A stretch of DNA of 64,000 nt. Origin: Prevotella sp. (lineage in GTDB: Bacteria; Bacteroidota; Bacteroidia; Bacteroidales; Bacteroidaceae). Shown one piece after another: positions 51,837 through 60,275 of this stretch. The DNA lies in the NCBI GenBank assembly GCA_016291085.1, contig JAEEVW010000008.1, forward strand, positions 1-64,000, in the 5' to 3' direction. The first letter of the stretch is position 1, and every line of letters begins with the position of its first letter. Made by a program: the position numbers and the translations under genes. Below the pieces are notes generated by a model. The model was given only the letters and a program-made list of their open reading frames with translations, was not told the origin of the DNA and searched no databases.

Positions 51837-51968
51837 ATTATGAATTATGAATGTTGAATGTTGAATGATTCTCGCTTCGCTGCGATGTTGAATGTGGAAT
51901 TCTTAATTCTTCATTGATAATCGGCAACGCCGACCATTCCTCATTCCACATTCCTCATTCCACATTGT
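51837..51968. repeat. Triple heptamer array with two mini-hairpins between parA and parB
   Basis: Array 1 (51837-51871): ATTATGA twice, ATGTTGA twice, ATGATTC. Spacer with TCGC/GCGA stem (51872-51885). Array 2 (51885-51919): ATGTTGA, ATGTGGA, ATTCTTA, ATTCTTC, ATTGATA. Hairpin TCGGC-aac-GCCGA (51921-51933). Array 3 (51934-51968): CCATTCC, TCATTCC, ACATTCC, TCATTCC, ACATTGT. Arrays 1/2 are partly complementary to array 3 (GAATG against CATTC). The parA stop codon lies inside array 3. Confidence 0.93.
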
Positions 51969-52725
51969 TTTTACTAATCAATTCCTTCGCCAGTGCCAGA
52001 TGGTTCTTGGCACCTGCCGACTCTGCGTCGTACAGAATGACGGGCAGTCCGTGCGACGGACTCTCCGACAGCTTCACGTTACGCTGGATGACAGTCTTGA
52101 ACACCAGTTCCTGGAAGTGGCGCTTCACCTCGTCGTATATCTGGTTGGCCAGACGCAGGCGCGAGTCGTACATCGTCAGCAGGAATCCTTCGATCTCCAG
52201 TTTCGGATTCAGACGCTTCTTCACAATCTTGATGGTGCTCAGTAGTTTTGTGATACCCTCCAGTGCAAAATATTCGCACTGCACGGGAATCATGATCGAG
52301 TTGGCTGCTGTCAGCGCATTCACCGTGATGAGGCCTAACGACGGTGAACAGTCAATCAGGATGTAGTCGTAGTCCTTCACGATAGGCTGCAACATGTTGC
52401 TGATCACCTTCTCGCGGTCCGGCATGCCGAGCATCTCAATCTCTGCACCCACCAGGTCGATGTGGCTGGGGATGACGTCCAGCCGTTCAATATCCGTTGT
52501 ATAGATGGCGTCGCGAACGTCAGTCTTGTTGATAATGCACTCATAGAGCGAACACTCAACCTCCTGAATGTTAACGCCCAGACCACTCGAGGCATTGGCC
52601 TGCGGGTCGGCGTCAATCACGAGCACGTTCTTCTCCAAAGTGGCTAATGAAGCTGCCAGATTGATGGTTGTGGTCGTTTTGCCCACACCACCCTTTTGGT
52701 TTGCTAATGCAATAATCTTTCCCAT
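51955..52725 (-). CDS. parA: Chromosome-partitioning ATPase ParA (Soj)
   Basis: A 256-aa deviant Walker ATPase with MGKIIALANQKGGVGKTTTT (Walker A), VLVIDADPQANASSGLGVN and IDCSPSLGLITVNAL. It moves ParB-parS complexes. The last residues (KNNVE) and the stop are written in heptamer repeat sequence. It heads the long minus-strand series ending at 41127 and is driven by element A. Confidence 0.97.
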   Translation of the reverse strand: MGKIIALANQKGGVGKTTTTINLAASLATLEKNVLVIDADPQANASSGLGVNIQEVECSLYECIINKTDVRDAIYTTDIERLDVIPSHIDLVGAEIEMLGMPDREKVISNMLQPIVKDYDYILIDCSPSLGLITVNALTAANSIMIPVQCEYFALEGITKLLSTIKIVKKRLNPKLEIEGFLLTMYDSRLRLANQIYDEVKRHFQELVFKTVIQRNVKLSESPSHGLPVILYDAESAGAKNHLALAKELISKNNVE

Positions 52726-52755
52726 AATCTATCTTGACTTATGTACATAATAGAC

Positions 52756-52825
52756 TGCAAAGGTACAAATAAAAAACGGACTGACCAAACCTCAATCCGT
52801 TCTTTTAAACCTTTTTACCTTTTTC
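52756..52825 (-). promoter_or_regulatory. Terminator-promoter element, copy A (before parA)
   Basis: On the minus strand: ACGGATTGA, loop GGTTTGG, TCAGTCCGT, a T-rich tract, then TACCTTTG (52758-52765). The -33 TTTG is in the loop (52786-52789), exactly 20 bases from the -7 box. It ends the 61392-52926 unit and starts parA. Confidence 0.88.
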
Positions 52826-52925
52826 ACGTCCCTCGGCTGCGCACGTGCCAGTCCCTGAGTGTCTTTTAATGTCTATTGTTCAGGTCAGAGAATCGTCCTC
52901 AGGATCATGGTTAACGGGAAGTCGA

Positions 52926-53087
52926 TTACCATGCATTAACAGGGTCGTCGCCATTTTTATCATACTCTATCTCTATGTCATCAGCAAGGCTCAAGAATAT
53001 GATGGCTTGAAGCGAACTGAAGAGGAGTTGGCTCCGGGATTGCAGCTTCGTCACGGTCATCGTGGGCTTTATATATTCTTTCTTCAT
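52926..53087 (-). CDS. Small peptide of the MKKxYxxPxM type, downstream of a beta-helix protein
   Basis: A 53-aa product: MKKEYIKPTMTVTKLQSRSQ then LLFSSLQAIIFLSLADDIEI and an acidic end NGDDPVNAW. GGGAGG lies 8-13 bases before the ATG, a rare strong ribosome-binding site here. It begins 18 bases after the stop of the 467-aa gene. It resembles the 63-aa product at 15374, which also follows a protein with the same C-terminal module. It has a hydrophobic centre (LFSSLQAIIFLSL). Function unknown. Confidence 0.72.
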   Translation of the reverse strand: MKKEYIKPTMTVTKLQSRSQLLFSSLQAIIFLSLADDIEIEYDKNGDDPVNAW

Positions 53088-53105
53088 CAAGTGTCCTCCC
53101 TTCTT

Positions 53106-54509
53106 TTATTTAATGATTACCTTGCGTCCGTTCTGAATATATATTCCCTTCGCGGTGGGCTGGCCCTCAATGCGGCGGCCATCCAGCGTGTAGATGCCAT
53201 CGGTATCAAAACGTACATCGTGAGCCTGCGAATCGTCAATTTCCGTGATGCCCGTACTCCCGTTGTCGAAGCTCATCGCAAAGGCATTGGCACTGGCTGC
53301 CGCATCGCCCTTCAACTGGAAGTAGGCCCGGAAGCCGTTGATGTTGCTTGTCTTCGATGGATAGGTTAGCTTGTTGCCACCAGAGACGAAGAGCACTGTC
53401 TTGTCATTAGCGGTCAGTGGCGTCGGGTTCATCACGGGCACGAAGTCGGCATAGGTTGTCTCCGTAGTGGTCGTCACGTTGGCGATGGTCACGCCCTCGA
53501 AAGTGGGATTCACAACGTTGGCAGTTACTTTCACTAAATAGGCCCTGCCGGCCTCTATGCTGACGGCGTCTCCGAAGTCGAGCGTGAGTTGACCCGTGCT
53601 ACTGTCGAACGATGAGCCTGTCAGCTTCTTCAACGTCCATCCGCTTGGCGTGGCAGTGCTGAATGGGGCGCAGAACGTGTTCCAGCCGCCCGTCTGAAGC
53701 GTACGTTTCAGGGTGACGTCGGCTGTAATATCGTTGAATGACGTCAGGGTCGAGCCGTTGTTTACGTTATCGGCCAGAGCGAGCGTGATGCTGCCGCATG
53801 TGCTTAAGTAACCGCGGCCGATGGCAGTTGCATTGCTTCCCCCTGTGGCGTTGACGGTACCGCCCGTGATGGAGATATTACCGCACGAGCCATAGTAGCC
53901 TGCACCAATACCGGCCCCACTTTCACCGCCTGTGGCAGTGATGATACCGCCATTGATGGAGATATCGCCGCATGAGGTGACATCGCCACCACCGATGCCA
54001 GCCGAATTGACCCCCCCCGTAGCGATGATGGTGCCACCCTCAATGGTGATGCCACCACAAGCTAGAGACCTGCCGCCACCGATGCCCGCACCGGCACCGT
54101 TGCTACCGGGTGTGAGCGAGCCGTTGCTACTGGCTGTGAGCGAACCATTGCCCTGAATGGTCAGCGTCTTGGCAGCAGCGACGTGGATGCCAGGAAAGCC
54201 CTCATCAAAACCCTTCACGAAGTTGTTACCCGTGAGGGTGATGGTGGCATCACCCAAGCAGGTGATGCCAGCATAGTAGCCACTCGTCCATGCACCATCG
54301 GCATTGATGCTCACGTTGTTGAGCGTTACCGTAGCACCGTGTTCAATCGAAATCTGAACGTTTTTAGCCAGAGTCCCCGTCAGCACGTCACCGTTATTCG
54401 CCGTCGTGGCCTCCGTAACGTTTGAGAGGTCGATGGTCTTCGCTGCTGCCCATGCACCCGTCACGGCCATGAGCAGCAGGACGAGCATCGAAAACAATCT
54501 TCTTTTCAT
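53106..54509 (-). CDS. Secreted beta-helix repeat protein with the shared C-terminal module
   Basis: A 467-aa protein with a signal peptide (MKRRLFSMLVLLLMAVTGAW). Residues about 115-250 hold at least three Gly-rich repeats of about 29 residues (GITIEGGTIIATGGVNSAGI, DISINGGIITATGGESGAGI, NISITGGTVNATGGSNATAI), a parallel beta-helix pattern. From about 270 on comes the module also ending the protein at 15562: WNTFCAPF, GRAYLVKV, INGFRAYFQL, then IYTLDGRRIEGQPTAKGIYI. Binding target unknown. Last large gene of the protease operon. Confidence 0.82.
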   Translation of the reverse strand: MKRRLFSMLVLLLMAVTGAWAAAKTIDLSNVTEATTANNGDVLTGTLAKNVQISIEHGATVTLNNVSINADGAWTSGYYAGITCLGDATITLTGNNFVKGFDEGFPGIHVAAAKTLTIQGNGSLTASSNGSLTPGSNGAGAGIGGGRSLACGGITIEGGTIIATGGVNSAGIGGGDVTSCGDISINGGIITATGGESGAGIGAGYYGSCGNISITGGTVNATGGSNATAIGRGYLSTCGSITLALADNVNNGSTLTSFNDITADVTLKRTLQTGGWNTFCAPFSTATPSGWTLKKLTGSSFDSSTGQLTLDFGDAVSIEAGRAYLVKVTANVVNPTFEGVTIANVTTTTETTYADFVPVMNPTPLTANDKTVLFVSGGNKLTYPSKTSNINGFRAYFQLKGDAAASANAFAMSFDNGSTGITEIDDSQAHDVRFDTDGIYTLDGRRIEGQPTAKGIYIQNGRKVIIK

Positions 54510-54537
54510 AACGTTAGCGATTCGTCGTCATGCAGAT

Positions 54538-55449
54538 TTACCAGCATTTGCCATTAGCATCGAACCAGTAGCAGTAGGCATTGTTGGCGTTATTATTCGG
54601 CAAGGCCACTTCCCACGAAGATACGTATTTATCACTGCCGTCACTGAGGCGAACCTTCCAATGACCCTTGTCAAAAAAATAGAACTTAGTGGTATTGCTC
54701 CAATAATACTTAGTCAGGTCGCTGTACATGCCTGCCTTTTTCAGCCTTTCGCTCACCGTTTCCACGCCTATTGACTTCACCTGCTTTCCAAACTGTTGCA
54801 TGCTTGACTTACTAGTGTTGCTGCGCCAATCTTGATAGCCTGACTCATAGCTCGTCGGACAGATAATCATGCCGTTTTCACCTGATTTGTATTCGCGGAT
54901 GCAAATGCCGCGCGGGTTGCCCTCACGGTCGCTGGGAACGGTCATCACCTGAAGGAGCTTGTAGCGTGACTCGGCGTTGGAGGCGGGCCACACATTGACA
55001 TATTTCAGCATGCTGATACCCTGCAAGGTGAAGCCCTCGTAGGTCATAGTGGCAACCTCGTTGCCAGTACCCTCCTTGAAATACACCTTTCCTTGTTCAT
55101 TTCCGTCAGCATCCCTCAGGGTGACGGTGATATTGTTGCCCGAAGTGCTGACATCTTTGAAGTCCTCAACCAGTTCCAAGAACTTAGCCTTGGCCTCTGC
55201 CAGGTCCTCTACCAGGACACTGAAGACGGTGGGTGATACCAAGTCGATAGCCTCACCCACATTGACACCCCTCAGATTTCCCAGTTCGTCAACGGTAATC
55301 ACACGCATGGTGAACACTTCCAAGTCTGGGAGAGGAATGTCTGCACCGGTTTGTTGTTGTTGGTCGTTGTTGTCATCATCATCGCTACTGCAAGCCGTGA
55401 AGCACATACCGGTTGTAAGCATCATTACTAAAAATAAAAATTTTTTCAT
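54538..55449 (-). CDS. Surface-exposed lipoprotein, unrecognised
   Basis: A 303-aa lipoprotein: MKKFLFLVMMLTTGMCFTAC followed by SSDDDDNND. Acidic residues right after the lipidated Cys match the lipoprotein export signal known in Bacteroidota, so it should face outward. I recognise no catalytic domain; the body has Val/Asp/Lys-rich beta strands and a C-terminal Trp/Asn segment. It lies 44 bases after the 785-aa lipoprotein gene in the same unit. Confidence 0.75.
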   Translation of the reverse strand: MKKFLFLVMMLTTGMCFTACSSDDDDNNDQQQQTGADIPLPDLEVFTMRVITVDELGNLRGVNVGEAIDLVSPTVFSVLVEDLAEAKAKFLELVEDFKDVSTSGNNITVTLRDADGNEQGKVYFKEGTGNEVATMTYEGFTLQGISMLKYVNVWPASNAESRYKLLQVMTVPSDREGNPRGICIREYKSGENGMIICPTSYESGYQDWRSNTSKSSMQQFGKQVKSIGVETVSERLKKAGMYSDLTKYYWSNTTKFYFFDKGHWKVRLSDGSDKYVSSWEVALPNNNANNAYCYWFDANGKCW

Positions 55450-55493
55450 TGTATGTAAGTTTTAAAATATTAATTAATCGGGTTTAATGAAGT

Positions 55494-57851
55494 TTATTTA
55501 CTTGACAGGTCTAACATCTTGAGTGCCCTTTTCTTCTGCCAGTCTATGTCTAGGAAAGTAGCCGGCATATTGAACGTGTTGGTCTGCACAGTGGTGGGAT
55601 TGCACTGGTTGATGCTGTTTCTGAGTTTGCTGACCTCGCTGCTCTTGTAGGTACGTATCTCAGGCAGGAAATGCTTGGTGATGATCTGCATTGTGTTGCC
55701 CTTGGTCAGGCGTGCAAAAACCGATACAAACATGGGCCCCAGGTGGCTCTTGTTATAGAGGAACGAGCGGTCCTTGTTCGTTGGCACGTAGACGATAGGA
55801 TCTACCACTATCTTCTTGGTACCGCTAAACATCTCGCCAGTCAGTCCGTAATAGCGGTATGTGAAACCTGACTCCTGCGTGTCGGTGCTGTTGTCGTTGC
55901 AGGTCAGTTCGCTCACGACGTACTGGGCATCGAGTTCGGGGTCTTTCGTGATGGTGGGGATGTCGCTGTTGCTGCATGCCACGAGCTTCATCGACTTCGT
56001 GTCCTCGTCACTGAACATGGTGATGAAGGCATCGTCCTGCGTCGTGAGCTGAATCTGGTTGTTCTTCAGCTGGTAAAAGCCGAAGTAAGGGTTAGGAGCC
56101 ACATATTCGTCGTAAGGGCCGACATTGGCAACGAGGCTCACGCTCACGTCCACCTCGTCGAAATCGAAGCCCATCATTTCCTTGTTGATATAGACTCCTA
56201 TCGACGACGGGTCGAGGAACGAGATATAACGCAGCTGCTCGTCGTCACCCGTGACGCAGTGTACCAGCTGACCGTCGTAGTCCAGCTCGTATTCGGCCGG
56301 ATACTGAGCCGGGGTGTAGAGCAGGTGGTCTTCCGACATATAGACCACCGGGGTGTCGGTCAGGGTCAGCAGACCGTAAATGGGTAGCGTGTTTTCGTCG
56401 GCTCGCGTCTGCGGATTGCCCGACAGCAGCGTCTCCCACTTGTATTTGAAATGGGCAGGTCTGAACTTTATGGCCGGTACGTTGTTGATGGTGTTGAAGG
56501 TCAAAGTGCCTTCTATCTTGCCATTGGTCTTCAACTCCACCGACGCCGAGCCTTCGAAACCCTGCTTAGAGTCCTTGGAAGCCGCAGCGGTGTTCAAACA
56601 GGTGCCTACAAGCGTGCTGACACCTCCGGCTATCTGCAAAATACCGCCGGCCTTTTTACCACCACCATCAGCTACGTTGGCTACACCCCCTCCTATCTGG
56701 AAAAGGCTTGTGCCGAAACCGGTGAAGAAGGTGGCGGCAGCTGCCAGAGAGCTCCCCTTCTTGACCAGCGAAACGCCCGACATATCGATGTCGCCCGTTG
56801 TATTCAGGCTGGCCAGCAGATCGATATTGCCCTGCAGTGTGGTCACGAGCCTCAGCTGTAAACTGGTATTCGGGTCTTCCAGGGCTTCGTTGACCGCCTT
56901 GGTGTAGCCGTGGTCTGCGAGCAAGTCGAAGCATGCCCAGCCCGAAGTGATAGCGCGTTGGCTATCCGTGCCAAGGGGCACTATTTGTAAGCTCTGCATT
57001 CCCGACGGGTTGTAGTTGTTCTGCAGCGTCACTATTCCGCTGTTCTGCAACTTATCAGGCATCTCTATAGACTCGTTGCTGTTCAGGGCCATCGAGAATT
57101 TCCCGCTTTTGTTGGACATATCCAGAATGAAGCAGGCCGTTGATGCGTCGTTGACGGCATTCTCGGGAATGAAGTAGAAGAACCTGAACTTACCTTGCGT
57201 GCTGTTGTGGAGTATGAAGAAGTTGGCTCCTGGCGTGCTCGAAAGTCCCAGTGTGCTATACACCAGTCGCCAGTCGGCCTTGCTCTCTTTCATCTCTTCG
57301 CTGACGTATGCCGGCACGGAACCCAGCGCATTGTCAAACCAAGGCAGCCTGTACTTGTTCCACGTCTGCTTGTTTTGCGACACGGTGATATAGACTTCTT
57401 TGTTGTCACCATTGTACCAGTTTTCGTAGAACGCCTTGTTCAATGGCGACACCTGGGGCAGTTCATCGTCATCATCATTGCCGCCGGTGTCTCCCTTATG
57501 AACCACCGTGATGCACACCTGCTGGTTGTCGGACGATTTGAACGTGACGTAGGCCGTGCGATCTTGATTACTGTTGTCGGAAACCGACAGCTGCATCACA
57601 GGATGCTCTCCGCCGTCCATACCGTCCTGAATGGCCTTCAGCCACGACTCGCTGCAGGTAATGTCTGACACGTTGCCCGTAATGCTGTCGACGATGACCA
57701 CCCATGAATGGTCGTTTTTGCTCATGCTCACGGAGTAGTTGTAGTTAGAGCCTGCTGTAGGACTGCCTCCGGAAGTGTTCTCGTCAGAACAGCTGCTGAA
57801 GGCGGTCACCATTAGTGCGACTCCCATTAAGATAAAAATCTTTTTCATCAT
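55494..57851 (-). CDS. Large lipoprotein with BACON-like domain and Gly/Ala hydrophobic stretch
   Basis: A 785-aa lipoprotein (lipobox AFSSC, then SDEN). Residues about 40-125 resemble a BACON/Ig-like domain (ITCSESWLKAIQDGMDGGEH, VTFKSSDNQQVCITVVHKGD). Residues about 360-420 are Gly/Ala-rich and hydrophobic (SSLAAAATFFTGFGTSLFQI, GGILQIAGGVSTLVGTCLNT), like membrane-inserting or zipper segments. The rest is beta-rich and unrecognised. It lies 18 bases after the C13-protease gene, so it may be a partner or substrate of it; that is inference. Confidence 0.72.
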   Translation of the reverse strand: MMKKIFILMGVALMVTAFSSCSDENTSGGSPTAGSNYNYSVSMSKNDHSWVVIVDSITGNVSDITCSESWLKAIQDGMDGGEHPVMQLSVSDNSNQDRTAYVTFKSSDNQQVCITVVHKGDTGGNDDDDELPQVSPLNKAFYENWYNGDNKEVYITVSQNKQTWNKYRLPWFDNALGSVPAYVSEEMKESKADWRLVYSTLGLSSTPGANFFILHNSTQGKFRFFYFIPENAVNDASTACFILDMSNKSGKFSMALNSNESIEMPDKLQNSGIVTLQNNYNPSGMQSLQIVPLGTDSQRAITSGWACFDLLADHGYTKAVNEALEDPNTSLQLRLVTTLQGNIDLLASLNTTGDIDMSGVSLVKKGSSLAAAATFFTGFGTSLFQIGGGVANVADGGGKKAGGILQIAGGVSTLVGTCLNTAAASKDSKQGFEGSASVELKTNGKIEGTLTFNTINNVPAIKFRPAHFKYKWETLLSGNPQTRADENTLPIYGLLTLTDTPVVYMSEDHLLYTPAQYPAEYELDYDGQLVHCVTGDDEQLRYISFLDPSSIGVYINKEMMGFDFDEVDVSVSLVANVGPYDEYVAPNPYFGFYQLKNNQIQLTTQDDAFITMFSDEDTKSMKLVACSNSDIPTITKDPELDAQYVVSELTCNDNSTDTQESGFTYRYYGLTGEMFSGTKKIVVDPIVYVPTNKDRSFLYNKSHLGPMFVSVFARLTKGNTMQIITKHFLPEIRTYKSSEVSKLRNSINQCNPTTVQTNTFNMPATFLDIDWQKKRALKMLDLSSK

Positions 57852-57869
57852 AACAATTTTATTTTATCG

Positions 57870-60275
57870 TTATTTACTATAGTATCGAATAAACTCGGCG
57901 GGGCCGGTGATATAGAGGTTGCCAAAATGGGTGGCGTTGACGATGCGGGCGTGAGAGCCGAGGGTGTGCTGTGCACAGTAGAGGAAGAGGTCGCGGAAAC
58001 TGGTGTCGGGATTGTCGGTCAGACAGTCCACGAGGTTCAGCGTGAAGCGGTCGCACATCCAGATGCGGGCTTCATCGCTCCAGTGGTCGGCCCACGACTG
58101 TTCGTCGGCACTGGCTCCCGACATGGCGAGCACGCCGGGCAAGCCCTCGATGGCGCGGACTACGCATTCACCGTAGCAGGGTTCGGCGACGATGAGCAGC
58201 TTGCGATATTGCATCTGCTGGGCGGTCTGCTGCAACAGGTTGGCCGTAAAGCCCTCGCCGGCATAGGTGTTGCGCCAGGTGAACTCGTCGCTGTCGCCGC
58301 GTTCCTTGCTGCGGCCGTGTCCGCTCCAGTAGAAAAGCACGTTGTGGCCGGCATCCTGCGGCAGGACGACGGGCAGGTGCGACGACGAGCGGCCTGCCAG
58401 GATGTCGGCAATGTCGCTGGCGCTGAGGTCGCGGTTGTCGTAATCGACTTCGGCTTTCGGCAGTCCGTCGGTACCGTTGAGCAAGTCAGGCCCGCCAGCG
58501 ATGTTACGGACGGTGCCTGGCTGGGGATTCTTTTCGAACGAGGCCATGTTGCGGTCGATGATAAGGATGATATGATCGTCGGGGAATCCGCCCCGGCGCA
58601 GGGCCTGATACACGCTGAGAACGTCGGCCTGGTGGCGGTAGTTGGAGGAATCCTCGGAGCCTTGCACGAGCACGGCGTACTGGTCGGTCATCGTGGGATA
58701 GACGAAGTGCTGGCCGGTGCCTCCGCTGGCCTGCTCATTGAAGTCTTCGCTGGCCTGCTGCTCATTGTAGAGGTAGAGCCAGGCGGCATTGGCGTCGGTG
58801 GTGCGTCCGCCTGTGCTTCCAAAGTACTGGCGGTGCTGGATCTTGTCGTCCATAATCCTCCAATGTACGTAGGTGGTGGTAGTGGCAGCGGTGTAGGTGT
58901 CGCGATCGAAACTGATTTCGCCAGAGGCTCCTATGAAGTGGAGCAGATAGCCGCGCTCCATGGCCGAGAGATAGATTTCCATCGAGGTGGCGTTCCAGGC
59001 AGAACCGCCCATGACGGCCGTGTCGGTGCCGGAAGTGATGGCGATGATGGCCTGGTTGAAAGCCTCATTAGACTCTGGGGAATCATAGGCCCAATGGGCC
59101 AGATAATTGGCGGCAAAGGCGGCAAGCATGAGGGCATCATAGAACTTGCACTCGGCGAAGGTGGGCAGTAGGCCGAAGCGCGCCTTGTAACTCAGCTCGA
59201 AGCCCGTAGAGGGATCGGCGTAAGGAGAAAAACCTTCGCAGCCCTGCAGTATCTTCGTGCCGCGAGGGCCAAGGGCCTCCAGACCCTCCTCGCTCAGGCC
59301 GGAGAAGGCGAAATAGGTATTGTAAACCATTTTGAACAGTTTCCAATTCTTGTCGTTGGCGGGGTCATCAGGGTCCTTGCTTGGCAAAAAAGAACCCAGG
59401 TCGGGGTTTTCAAGGTAAGCCTTGCGGTTATCCCGCATGACATCGTACATCTGCTGGGCGGTCTCAACGGTACACAAGATGGCAGAGCGGAGAAACGACG
59501 AAGCCGCCATGACAGGACGGTAGTCGTTGAGTTGCGAGAGCAGTTCGGCGGTAGAGTCGTATTGGAGGTTGCGACTCAGATCGATGCCGTTCTGTTGGGC
59601 GTAGAAGGGGGCCCAGTAGTTAAAGGTCATGCCGTATACATCGTTGGGCGAGAAGACGGCACACGTCGGGTCGGGATAAGTGCCGGCATATTCTTTGTAC
59701 TTAATATCAAAATGCTTGTTCTCGGTAGCGAAGCCGCTCATCAGCAGGCCGGTTAAGTTCACGTCGGTCTCGGTAAGCGACCAGAGGAACGGCGTCTTGT
59801 TGGTACTGAGTCCGCTGGTGGTGACGGCATAGCGGCGGATGATGTCCTCGCTGGTAGCCGTGGGCGCGATGAGGGGTTTTTGTGTCTTCATGCAGGCGGG
59901 TGCGAACAATGCCACGCCTTCGTTGGAGAAGGGCCCGATGACGGCGATGATGTCGTCGCGGCTGGCCAGGGTCTCGGCGAGCGTGGTGAGGTCGGCGGAG
60001 AGTTCGTCGTACCACTCTATCTTCAGGTCGATGGCCAGCGTGTCGTGCATCTGTGCTTCGCGGAAGTTCTCCAGAAACCAGTTGGCGGTGCGCTCCAGAC
60101 GCGTCTTTGTGGCAGCGTCACTGATGGGGGCCACTACGGCCACGGTCTTCGCCACCCAGTGGCGGTTGGCGACGATCTCGATGCGGTCGTCCTCCTGCTT
60201 ACAGCCCGTGAAGAGCACCATACATGCTGCACACAGCCACATCTTCCATCTGACATCAAACATCTTACTTCTCAT
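57870..60275 (-). CDS. Lipoprotein fusion: type I periplasmic-binding domain + C13 (legumain/Gpi8-like) peptidase
   Basis: An 801-aa lipoprotein (lipobox LFTGC, then KQEDD). Residues about 38-430 are a branched-chain-amino-acid-type binding fold (VAVVAPISDAATKTRLERTA, DIIAVIGPFSNEGVALFAPA). Residues 533-801 match family C13: NYRHQADVLSVYQALRRGGF, the catalytic-type His653 in FYWSGHG and Cys700 in VAEPCYGEC. VLSVYQALRRGGFPDDHI and VDYDNRDLSASDIADILAGR look even closer to the GPI-transamidase subunit Gpi8 than to legumain. Starts at 60275, 60263 and 60242 are all in frame and come from a heptamer array; the one at 60242 gives the neatest signal peptide. Ligand and substrate unknown. Confidence 0.85.
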   Translation of the reverse strand: MRSKMFDVRWKMWLCAACMVLFTGCKQEDDRIEIVANRHWVAKTVAVVAPISDAATKTRLERTANWFLENFREAQMHDTLAIDLKIEWYDELSADLTTLAETLASRDDIIAVIGPFSNEGVALFAPACMKTQKPLIAPTATSEDIIRRYAVTTSGLSTNKTPFLWSLTETDVNLTGLLMSGFATENKHFDIKYKEYAGTYPDPTCAVFSPNDVYGMTFNYWAPFYAQQNGIDLSRNLQYDSTAELLSQLNDYRPVMAASSFLRSAILCTVETAQQMYDVMRDNRKAYLENPDLGSFLPSKDPDDPANDKNWKLFKMVYNTYFAFSGLSEEGLEALGPRGTKILQGCEGFSPYADPSTGFELSYKARFGLLPTFAECKFYDALMLAAFAANYLAHWAYDSPESNEAFNQAIIAITSGTDTAVMGGSAWNATSMEIYLSAMERGYLLHFIGASGEISFDRDTYTAATTTTYVHWRIMDDKIQHRQYFGSTGGRTTDANAAWLYLYNEQQASEDFNEQASGGTGQHFVYPTMTDQYAVLVQGSEDSSNYRHQADVLSVYQALRRGGFPDDHIILIIDRNMASFEKNPQPGTVRNIAGGPDLLNGTDGLPKAEVDYDNRDLSASDIADILAGRSSSHLPVVLPQDAGHNVLFYWSGHGRSKERGDSDEFTWRNTYAGEGFTANLLQQTAQQMQYRKLLIVAEPCYGECVVRAIEGLPGVLAMSGASADEQSWADHWSDEARIWMCDRFTLNLVDCLTDNPDTSFRDLFLYCAQHTLGSHARIVNATHFGNLYITGPAEFIRYYSK
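60240..60274. repeat. Heptamer array supplying start codons of the C13 fusion gene
   Basis: CATCTTC, CATCTGA, CATCAAA, CATCTTA, CTTCTCA. On the coding strand each of the first four gives an ATG; every third one is in the same frame, so two ATG in frame are supplied by the array. The stop codon of the upstream gene (60265-60267) is also inside it. Confidence 0.93.

Noticed and set aside
50905..52725. A parS site near parAB
   Set aside because: No palindrome of the GTTTCACGTGAAAC type was found in or around the genes by eye; a genome scan would be needed.
52845..53369. 174-codon + strand frame opposite the small peptide and the beta-helix gene end
   Set aside because: The second half mirrors a certain gene. 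The minus strand there encodes a 53-aa peptide with a strong ribosome-binding site that resembles another peptide in the window.
57927..59171. 414-codon + strand frame opposite the C13 fusion gene
   Set aside because: Antisense artefact with Gly/Val/Ala-rich, motif-free translation; the minus frame carries the C13 and binding-protein motifs.
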